Shown here: positions 1-5,369 of the stretch, piece after piece
Numbering within the stretch: the stretch's first letter is position 1
Layout: each line of letters starts with the position of its first letter
Assembly (NCBI GenBank): GCA_947457715.1
Contig: CANGXK010000199.1
Location: 1-5,369 of the forward strand
Source: Gemmatimonadota bacterium
GTDB taxonomy: Bacteria > Gemmatimonadota > Gemmatimonadetes > Gemmatimonadales > Gemmatimonadaceae
DNA length: 5,369 nucleotides
Reading direction: 5' to 3'
The notes under the pieces: generated by a model
What the model saw: the letters and a program-made list of their open reading frames with translations, nothing else
Told to the model about the DNA's origin: nothing
Database searches by the model: none
Program-made: the position numbers and the translations under genes

Positions 1-597
1 CATCTGCTCATCCCACCCATAGGTGGCCTTCAGGTAGTCGCGAATCTGAATGCGCCCCTTCTGGTAGTAATCCACCAGCGCGTAGACGCGCACGCCGGTC
101 CCGGCCCACTCCGCATTGAGGGTATTCGCCACCGCCGTGAGACCCGCCTGGTTGCCACCACTGTCGCCGATCAGCAGAATGTCGGTGAAGCCGGACACGC
201 GCAGTGACCGCACCGCCGCGTCGAGCAACCGGTCATAGCTGGGCGACGGCAGCGAGATGACGCCGGGCTTGTCACCGAAATTCGGGCGGGTGTAGTCGCC
301 CTCGGGCACGTACTGCACCGTGGGCGCCACCAGCGCATTGCCCAGGCGCTGCGCGATTTGTCCGGCGGCGAAGGTGACGATGTAATTGTGCTTGCCCATC
401 ACCATGTGCGGGCCGTTCTGCTCCGTGCCGCCGGTGGGGATGATGGCCACGCGCTTGCCGCCCTGAATGGCGTCGCGGATCTCGGTCCAGGTCATGGCCT
501 CGAGATAGGGTGCCGCCAGCAGATCGGGGCGCTCCTGCGCGTGCAGCGTCGAGGTGGTCGCCACGGCAACGAGTGCGCCCAGCAGCAGTCTGTGCAT
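1..597 (-). CDS. Exported creatininase-family protein A (divergent active site), C-terminus cut by window edge
   Basis: The visible 199 residues are the N-terminal two thirds of a creatininase-family (creatinine amidohydrolase fold) protein. Known family members hydrolyse C-N bonds in cyclic or formyl amides; the substrate here is unknown. Residues 1-20 form a Sec-type signal peptide ending LHA before Gln21, so a periplasmic or secreted location is likely. A family core follows: MTWTEIRD at 35-42, EQNGPH at 59-64 and GDSGGN at 144-149. In typical members these last two blocks read EQHGPH and NGHGGN and carry metal ligands. Here the second ligand is Asn61, the position of the usual Asp is His70, and the His of NGHGGN is Ser146. 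The ATG is supported by GGGAGG six bases upstream and overlaps the stop of gene B by one base. It is about half identical to B by eye. The remaining roughly 75 residues, including the expected HAG-x-x-DTS block, lie beyond the left edge. The family call is firm; the activity is not. Confidence 0.92.
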   Translation of the reverse strand, partial: MHRLLLGALVAVATTSTLHAQERPDLLAAPYLEAMTWTEIRDAIQGGKRVAIIPTGGTEQNGPHMVMGKHNYIVTFAAGQIAQRLGNALVAPTVQYVPEGDYTRPNFGDKPGVISLPSPSYDRLLDAAVRSLRVSGFTDILLIGDSGGNQAGLTAVANTLNAEWAGTGVRVYALVDYYQKGRIQIRDYLKATYGWDEQM

Positions 598-1424
598 CAG
601 AAACCTCCCGAAGTGGCGCGCGATGCGCGGATCTGCGCGAGCGCATTGTCGATCTTGATCTGCACCAGCGCCTTTCCGAAGGCGGCGGTGGCTTTCGTGG
701 GATCGCCGTTGACGCCGCTGTCGGGGAAGCCGCCATTCGGCGCCAGCCGGTCGCGACGCACGAGGGCCGGATTCACGAACAGCAGTTCCGACGTGTCGAC
801 CATCCCGGCATGACTGCCGATGGCCTCCATCGGGAAGCCGAGCTTACCCAGATAGGTGCGAATGTCTTCGGCGGACTTCGTGTAGTAGTCGCCGATGAAG
901 AGGGCGCGACCGCCGTTCTCCTTCCACGCCGCGTTGAGCTGATCGGCGGCGGCCTTCATGCCATTCTGGTTGCCACCGGAATCACCGATCAGAATGACGG
1001 TCGTGAAGCCACCGGCGCGCAGACTCTTGGCCGCATGCACCAGCAGGTCGATGAACCGGTCTTCGGGGAGCGTGATCGTCCCCGCCTTCGCCATATGCCC
1101 GCGAAGCGGCATCTCCCAGCTGCCCTCCGGCACGTACGTGATGATCGGGGCCACGAGCGCGTCACCGAGCGTGCGGGCAATGCGCTCGGTGGTGTGCTGC
1201 AGCACGTACTTGTGTTCGCCGGTCACCATGTGCGGGCCTTTCTGCTCCTGCCCGGCCGTGCCGATGATCACGGTCTTGGTCCCGGCGAGCATGCGATCAC
1301 GGATTTCCATCCATGTCAGCTCGTCGATGAATACCGGCGGCGCGGCCTGGTCGGCGACGGGCTGCGCGTCGGCTCGGCCTGCCGCAAGCAGCAGCGCCAT
1401 CATCGTGAGAAAGGGCAATCGCAT
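597..1424 (-). CDS. Exported creatininase-family protein B (divergent active site), complete
   Basis: This is a complete 275-residue protein of the creatininase family, whose known members are metal-dependent amidohydrolases; its substrate is unknown. Residues 1-20 are a Sec-type signal peptide (hydrophobic core about 3-15, ADA before Gln21). Family blocks in order are LTWMEIRD 37-44, EQKGPH 60-65, YVPEG 97-101, GDSGGNQNG 147-155, SHAGMVDTSEL 204-214 and GVNGDP 237-242. Metal-ligand positions are altered: the His of EQHG is Lys62, the usual Asp is His71, and the His of NGHGGN is Ser149. Glu60 is kept. The start at 1424 is chosen because AGGAG lies nine bases upstream; an in-frame ATG at 1433 would add three residues but directly abuts AGGAG, leaving no spacer. 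The gene follows susD after a hairpin-rich gap and overlaps gene A by one base. It is either an enzyme with unusual chemistry or a non-catalytic family member. Confidence 0.93.
   Translation of the reverse strand: MRLPFLTMMALLLAAGRADAQPVADQAAPPVFIDELTWMEIRDRMLAGTKTVIIGTAGQEQKGPHMVTGEHKYVLQHTTERIARTLGDALVAPIITYVPEGSWEMPLRGHMAKAGTITLPEDRFIDLLVHAAKSLRAGGFTTVILIGDSGGNQNGMKAAADQLNAAWKENGGRALFIGDYYTKSAEDIRTYLGKLGFPMEAIGSHAGMVDTSELLFVNPALVRRDRLAPNGGFPDSGVNGDPTKATAAFGKALVQIKIDNALAQIRASRATSGGF
604..609 (-). promoter_or_regulatory. Ribosome binding site of creatininase-like gene A inside the end of gene B
   Basis: The minus strand reads GGGAGG, six bases before the ATG at 597. It lies within the Ser-Gly-Gly-Phe codons that end gene B, and the stop and start overlap as TGATG. 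This arrangement is typical of translationally coupled gene pairs. Confidence 0.8.
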
Positions 1425-1433
1425 CGACTGCAT

Positions 1434-1438
1434 CTCCT
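1434..1438 (-). promoter_or_regulatory. Ribosome binding site of creatininase-like gene B, deciding its start
   Basis: The minus strand reads AGGAG directly followed by ATG at 1433. That ATG has no spacer, whereas the in-frame ATG at 1424 lies nine bases from AGGAG, a workable distance. The start at 1424 also gives a cleaner signal peptide beginning MRLPF. Confidence 0.72.
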
Positions 1439-1461
1439 GTGTCGGTCTGGGGGGAAGCCAA

Positions 1462-1491
1462 ACGTGGCGCCCTGAGTTCAGGGCGCCACGT
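1462..1491 (-). terminator. Perfect 13-bp stem-loop between susD and creatininase-like gene B; candidate terminator or attenuator
   Basis: The arms at 1462-1474 and 1479-1491 are exact reverse complements (ACGTGGCGCCCTG and CAGGGCGCCACGT) around a 4-nt loop. On the minus strand it lies 43 bases after the susD stop. The bases that follow are TTGGCTTCCCC, so the U-tract is weak. It may therefore be a leaky terminator, or an RNA element that protects the 3' end of the susCD message, rather than a full stop. The + direction has no T-run after the stem, so it more likely serves the minus-strand transcript. Confidence 0.6.
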
Positions 1492-1496
1492 CAGCG

Positions 1497-1509
1497 ATCA
1501 CCGCGTGAT
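1497..1509 (-). other. Short 5-bp inverted repeat between the two larger stem-loops
   Basis: ATCAC at 1497-1501 and GTGAT at 1505-1509 are exact reverse complements around a 3-nt CGC spacer. It fills the space between the 7-bp and 13-bp stems. It is short enough to be chance, and could equally be read as a small dyad for a DNA-binding protein. Confidence 0.3.
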
Positions 1510-1528
1510 GGTGCCGTGACGCGGCACC
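1510..1528 (-). other. 7-bp stem-loop directly after the susD stop
   Basis: The arms GGTGCCG (1510-1516) and CGGCACC (1522-1528) are exact reverse complements around a 5-nt loop. The stem begins six bases after the susD TAA on the minus strand. No T-run follows, so alone it is a weak terminator candidate; it stands in series with the larger stem-loop downstream. Confidence 0.5.
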
Positions 1529-1534
1529 GTAAGT

Positions 1535-2815
1535 TTAGCGCGGGAAGTTCAGGTTCGTCTGCTTCTCGGACAGCGGCGTGGCGAAGCACAGGTCACGACC
1601 CGGAATTTCCTCCTTGGGATCGAGCGCCCCCGGGCGGCTGAGTGCCGCCCAGCGACGGAGATCGCCGAGGCGACGTCCTTCGAGCCACAGTTCAATGCCG
1701 CGTTCCCGCTTGAGCGCCGCCCACGCTTCCGTGAGGCTGCTCGCCGTGACCGGTGCCAGCGACAGCGCCGTACGACGACCGTTGATCGAGGTGAGCGCAC
1801 CCGCGAGATCACCCGCGATGAGCTTCACTTCCGCCTCGATCAGACGCATCTCCCAGCCCGAGGCGAGGTTGATGGGGGACGTGAGCGTGGGGTACTTGGT
1901 CTGGAAGTACCAGCGGACGCGACCCAGGGCGCCGACGGCCGCGTCGCCAACCAGAATGGTCAGGCTGCTATCGAAGGGGACACGCGGATCACGCGTCGCC
2001 CGACGATAGGTCTCGATGTAGGTGTTCCACACCGTATGGGCGCGATACGGCTGGTTGGCACTCGCCCAGAAGATGCGGTTGTACTGATCGAGTTCGTTCT
2101 GGTAGTACGGCATGCGGTACACGAACGTGCTCGCCACCGTCGCCGCGTCTGTCGCGGCACCAGCGGTGTTGTTGCGCAGCAACCGCACCGACGCGCGACC
2201 CGCCGTGGCGGTCGAAACGAGGTTGGCGTTGTTCGCTGCCGTCGCCACCGTGATCGCTTCGGTGAAGTTCGCCTCGGCGCGCTCGAAATACACCGTGTGC
2301 GGGCCGGGAGCACCACCGTTGATGACCCCCTCACAGAAGTTCTCGCCCAAGTGCCGGTTGGAGAATCCCGCCCATACCAGGGCCTGCGCCAGCGTGGTGC
2401 TGTTCGCGGACCCGGTCCCGAGCACCGACTTGATGCGCGTTACGGCGTCTTCGGAGGTCCAGCGGGCGCGCTGGGCAAAATTCCAGTACGTGTCACCGTC
2501 ATTGTCGACCAGCTTGCCGTTCTGGTGCAGCACGGAGATGCCGAATGCGGCCGTGGACCCGGCAGGGAAAATCTCACGGGCGGCGGCAGCACCGGTGTAC
2601 GAAGTCCAGTTGAGGGCTTCGGCCAGATCGCGGCCGGAGCCGTTCACCAGCGACGACAGCGCGGACGGCGTATTCAGCGCTTCGGCCCGGATCGGACCGG
2701 GATTGACGGCGTCGAGCGCGCAGCCCGACAGTCCGGCGAGCAGACAGAGCGGAGCAGCGACGCGGAGCACACGTCGCGGCATCGTCGCGCGTCCTGAGGA
2801 AATCGAAGTAAGCAT
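1535..2815 (-). CDS. SusD/RagB-family surface lipoprotein
   Basis: This is the substrate-binding lipoprotein partner of the adjacent SusC transporter; SusD proteins cap the SusC barrel at the cell surface and capture the nutrient. The 426-residue product has a lipoprotein signal with a hydrophobic stretch at about 16-29 and lipobox LSGC, giving lipidated Cys32. The N-terminal NPGP at 38-41 and the helix-rich middle fit the TPR-like SusD fold. The C-terminal hallmarks are clear: EMRLIEAEVKLIAGD at 322-336, an LKRERGIELWLEGRRLGDL block at 368-386, and FATPLSEKQTN at 411-421. It is shorter than the roughly 500 or more residues common in Bacteroidetes. The ATG at 2815 is chosen because GAGGA sits eight bases upstream. 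An in-frame GTG at 2821 is too close to that site. An ATG at 2782 has a weaker AGGA nine bases upstream and would give a more usual short lipoprotein signal with Cys21. Substrate cannot be deduced. Confidence 0.95.
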   Translation of the reverse strand: MLTSISSGRATMPRRVLRVAAPLCLLAGLSGCALDAVNPGPIRAEALNTPSALSSLVNGSGRDLAEALNWTSYTGAAAAREIFPAGSTAAFGISVLHQNGKLVDNDGDTYWNFAQRARWTSEDAVTRIKSVLGTGSANSTTLAQALVWAGFSNRHLGENFCEGVINGGAPGPHTVYFERAEANFTEAITVATAANNANLVSTATAGRASVRLLRNNTAGAATDAATVASTFVYRMPYYQNELDQYNRIFWASANQPYRAHTVWNTYIETYRRATRDPRVPFDSSLTILVGDAAVGALGRVRWYFQTKYPTLTSPINLASGWEMRLIEAEVKLIAGDLAGALTSINGRRTALSLAPVTASSLTEAWAALKRERGIELWLEGRRLGDLRRWAALSRPGALDPKEEIPGRDLCFATPLSEKQTNLNFPR

Positions 2816-2823
2816 CAGCACAT

Positions 2824-2828
2824 TCCTC
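2824..2828 (-). promoter_or_regulatory. Ribosome binding site of susD, overlapping the susC stop
   Basis: The minus strand reads GAGGA here, eight bases before the ATG at 2815. It shares bases with the TGA stop of susC (2829-2827), so ribosomes ending susC would arrive at the susD start. This supports translational coupling and decides the susD start in favour of 2815 over GTG 2821. Confidence 0.7.
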
Positions 2829-5369
2829 AGTAGGAGATACGGAGTGACATCTGGAAGATCGCGGGCGCCGGGATCTGCTCGTTAATGCCGCGCACGGTCG
2901 CGTTGAACGAATCGTTGTTCGTCATTTCGGGGTCGAACAGCGGCATGCCGAAGTTCCGCCGGAACAGGTTCTGTGCCGAGAACACGAAGGTGCTGCTCGC
3001 CGTGTGGGGAATCAGCTTGCCCAGGGGCACGGTGAGCGAAATGTCCCGAACGCGGAAGAAATCCGCCGGGAAGATGAACATGTCCGTCCGGACGTTGGCC
3101 GGAATGCAGGTCAGCGTTTCGCGTGCCGTGATCGGCTTGCCCGCGGCAATGTTGGCGTAGGCATCGAAGCAGGTGGGCCAGAGCACCGAGCGGGACAGCG
3201 CGTTGAACGACGCCCCCTCTTCGATGAAGGCGCCACCCTGATACTCGCCGCGCACCGACAAGCTGACGTTCTTCCAGCCGCGGATGCTGATGTTGCCACC
3301 AATGATCTTGGTGGGCTGGCTTGGCCCGAAGTCGTAGTTCGACACGGTGTCGGGGGCGACGCCGCGCGCGTCGGCGTTGCGAATGAGCTTGCCGCGCACG
3401 ACTGGCGCCTGCTTGCCCTCGACCACCCAGCCGGAGTTGCCGACGGTGAAGGCCGGTGCGCCGCCGAGGCTGATCACCTTGCTGTCGTTCGTGGCGAGGT
3501 TGATGCCCGCCTTCAGCCCCCACGATTCGCGCTCGATGATGTCGTGATTGAGCGCCAGCTCGATACCCGACTTCTGCATCTCACCGACGTTCCTGAGCGT
3601 GGTGGCGAGGAAGCCTTCGCTGGGCACCGACCGCACGCTGAACAGGGCGTCCGTGGTGGTCGCGTTGAAGTACGTGAAGTCGACGGTGGTCCGACCGCTG
3701 AACAGCGTCTGATCGAAGCCGAGTTCGAGTTCGGTGGTGCGCTCGGGGCCCAGGTTGGCGTTGCCGAGATTGGCTGGGCGCACGGCGGTCGTGGTCCCCC
3801 AACCGACCTGATTGTACGTGCGCACGGCGGCGAAAGCGCCCGGTGCACGACCGGCCGAACCGAAGGCGCCGCGCAGCTTGAGCGTGCCGTACTTCTCCTG
3901 CCAGAACGACTCATCGGAGAGCACCCACGAACCGTTGATCTTCGGATAGAACTGAAAGCCGAAGTCGGAACCGAAGGCGCTGTTACCGTCGAGTCGACCG
4001 CCGACCGTCACGAAGTAGCGGTCCTTGAATCCCATGAGGAGCGTACCGAACGCGCCGCCGGTGATGACACGCTGCCGATTTTCATCGGCGTTCTTAATCG
4101 CGCCGCTGGCGACGGTCGGATCGGAGGGCGTCGCGAAGTTCTCGGACAGCGCGACCACGTCGCCGACGAGCGAGTTGACGTACTGCGTACCGGCCGAGGC
4201 GGTGACCTTCAGGTCGCTGCCAAGATTGAAGTCGTAGTTGTTCACCCAATCCGTGCTGAGCGTCGTGTTAGCCCACCGCTGATTCTGGATGACACCGAGC
4301 GGCGCCGCCGGAAAGCCGAAGGGGCGCACGTTGCGGTTTTCGAGCGCTGCACGGTCGAGACCCACCGTCAACCGGCTGGAGAATCGCGTGAAAGGTGTCC
4401 ACGTGCTCGTCAAGCCCATGATGAGGCGATCGATGTTCGACGCCAGCTTCTGCGTCAGCACCTTGCGGATCGTGTCCGGCGTGGCGTTACCGAAGTAGTT
4501 GCGGTCGCGGCGGAAGGCATTGAGCGTGAGCCCCTGCGCGTTGTTACCGGCCGGCGTCTGGTCGATCAGGTTATTGGTGTACGCGCTGCTCCAGTTCATC
4601 GCCAGCTTCTTCATGGGCTGGAAGTCGAGATTGGCCCGCACCTGGTACTTGCGGTCCCGGTCATTGGGCAGCACGCCGTCGACGTTCTCGATGTTGGTGG
4701 ACAGCAGGTACTTGAGGTTGTCCCCCGTGCCGCCGGACACCTGAATGGCCGTGCCATAGCGCGCAGCATAGTTGTCGAGGAACGGAATCGCGCCGCCGCC
4801 GCTGTTGCGCAGGAACGGATCCATGAACAGCAGGGGCACGGAGTCGGTGCCGAACTTCTGCAGGCTGCTCACGCCGCCGTTGAAGCGCACCTGCCACTTG
4901 GCCGCGCCACCGGCGCCGCGCTTGGTGAAGATCTGGATCACGCCGGCCGCGGCGTCGGTGCCGTACAGCGTGGCCGCTGCCGCGCCCTTCACGATTTCGA
5001 TCCGGTCGATGTCGTCCGGATTGATGTCGTTGAGCGGGCTGGAGTTGGAGTTGGCGCCGCGCTGGGTGGTACCCGTGAAGATACCGTTACGCGGATATTC
5101 GTCGCTGCGCGTGCGCACGCCGTCGATGAAGATCAGCGGCTGGTTCGTGAGCGACACGCTGGTGGTGCCGCGGAGACGGATGGCGGAACCGCTGCCGGCG
5201 TTACCGACACCGCCACCGACCGTGACGCCAGCCAAGCGGCCGGACAGCAGGTTCGACACGTTCGTGGGGACTTCCGGAATATCGGCGAGCTTGACCTGCC
5301 CGATGGAGTTACCGACTTCGCGCTTACGCGCCGAACCGCCGGTACCGGTGATGACCACTTCGTCGAGGG
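2827..5369 (-). CDS. SusC/RagA-family TonB-linked outer-membrane transporter, N-terminus cut by window edge
   Basis: This is the outer-membrane barrel that imports a nutrient using TonB-ExbBD energy, together with the SusD encoded just downstream. About 846 residues are visible. They begin with LDEVVITGTGG, the typical SusC sequence just before the plug. The plug covers about residues 20-150, with RLRG at 64-67, PLIFIDGVR at 77-85 and the block IEIVKGAAAATLYGTDAAAG, which matches the conserved SusC segment IEVLKDASATAIYGSRGANG. The rest is beta-barrel sequence with many alternating aromatic strands, ending in RISY; a terminal aromatic residue is usual for BAM-inserted barrels. The signal peptide and the carboxypeptidase-like domain normally at the N-terminus must lie beyond the right edge. 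The GTG at 5358 encodes the first Val of VVITG and is not a start. The only two cysteines, 733 and 754, lie close together near the C-terminus. The substrate is unknown. Confidence 0.97.
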   Translation of the reverse strand, partial: LDEVVITGTGGSARKREVGNSIGQVKLADIPEVPTNVSNLLSGRLAGVTVGGGVGNAGSGSAIRLRGTTSVSLTNQPLIFIDGVRTRSDEYPRNGIFTGTTQRGANSNSSPLNDINPDDIDRIEIVKGAAAATLYGTDAAAGVIQIFTKRGAGGAAKWQVRFNGGVSSLQKFGTDSVPLLFMDPFLRNSGGGAIPFLDNYAARYGTAIQVSGGTGDNLKYLLSTNIENVDGVLPNDRDRKYQVRANLDFQPMKKLAMNWSSAYTNNLIDQTPAGNNAQGLTLNAFRRDRNYFGNATPDTIRKVLTQKLASNIDRLIMGLTSTWTPFTRFSSRLTVGLDRAALENRNVRPFGFPAAPLGVIQNQRWANTTLSTDWVNNYDFNLGSDLKVTASAGTQYVNSLVGDVVALSENFATPSDPTVASGAIKNADENRQRVITGGAFGTLLMGFKDRYFVTVGGRLDGNSAFGSDFGFQFYPKINGSWVLSDESFWQEKYGTLKLRGAFGSAGRAPGAFAAVRTYNQVGWGTTTAVRPANLGNANLGPERTTELELGFDQTLFSGRTTVDFTYFNATTTDALFSVRSVPSEGFLATTLRNVGEMQKSGIELALNHDIIERESWGLKAGINLATNDSKVISLGGAPAFTVGNSGWVVEGKQAPVVRGKLIRNADARGVAPDTVSNYDFGPSQPTKIIGGNISIRGWKNVSLSVRGEYQGGAFIEEGASFNALSRSVLWPTCFDAYANIAAGKPITARETLTCIPANVRTDMFIFPADFFRVRDISLTVPLGKLIPHTASSTFVFSAQNLFRRNFGMPLFDPEMTNNDSFNATVRGINEQIPAPAIFQMSLRISY

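Noticed and set aside
272..736. Minus-strand open frame of 154 codons spanning the A/B junction
   Set aside because: It overlaps both creatininase-like genes in another frame and has Arg/His-rich shadow composition; the real frames explain the region fully.
510..1475. Long open frame on the + strand (321 codons) opposite the creatininase-like genes
   Set aside because: It runs antisense across gene B and the end of gene A and through the hairpin gap, is rich in Arg, Ala and His without recognisable domains, and the minus-strand genes have full family motifs and signal peptides.
1462..1528. CRISPR or insertion-sequence end
   Set aside because: The repeats are inverted and adjacent with different arm sequences; there are no direct repeats with spacers, no transposase and no target duplication.
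2036..2885. Two overlapping + strand open frames of about 255 codons opposite susD
   Set aside because: Both are antisense to a well-supported SusD, lack family motifs and have the low-complexity composition typical of GC-rich shadow frames.
2882..3914. Minus-strand open frames of 213 and 133 codons inside susC in another frame
   Set aside because: They are out-of-frame shadows of the barrel region, rich in Arg, Gln and His or Ser and Pro, with no homology signal that I can see.
5356..5358. GTG as a start codon for SusC
   Set aside because: It encodes Val within LDEVVITG, the conserved segment before the SusC plug, and the frame stays open to the window edge, so the gene is cut and does not begin here.

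Overview
The window holds four genes, all read on the minus strand. In transcription order (high to low coordinates) they are a SusC-type TonB-dependent outer-membrane transporter, cut at its N-terminus by the right edge; a SusD-type surface lipoprotein; and two paralogous exported proteins of the creatininase family, the second cut at its C-terminus by the left edge. No RNA gene, CRISPR array, insertion sequence or attachment site is visible. Many open frames run antisense or out of frame, but they are shadows of these four genes in GC-rich DNA.

The organism looks like a GC-rich Gram-negative bacterium outside the classical Bacteroidetes. GC-rich codon third positions, clear Shine-Dalgarno sites, a compact SusD of about 425 residues and a SusC/SusD pair without carbohydrate enzymes would fit Gemmatimonadota or a similar phylum. 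This taxonomic guess is inference.

Layout: 5369-2827 SusC; 2815-1535 SusD, 11 nt after the SusC stop with its ribosome binding site overlapping that stop; 1534-1425 an intergenic gap with three consecutive inverted repeats, including a perfect 13-bp stem-loop; 1424-597 creatininase-like protein B, complete; 597-1 creatininase-like protein A, whose ATG shares one base with the stop of B (TGATG).

Working model: SusC and SusD form a lidded transporter at the outer membrane, and the two creatininase-like proteins, each with a Sec-type signal peptide, act outside the cytoplasm on the imported compound. The hairpins after susD would separate the highly expressed transporter part from the less expressed enzyme part, or end the transporter transcript. 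The most notable point is that both creatininase-like proteins replace the usual metal ligands of the family in a shared way, while differing from each other at one of these sites. Their chemistry, and so the substrate of the system, cannot be read from the family name.
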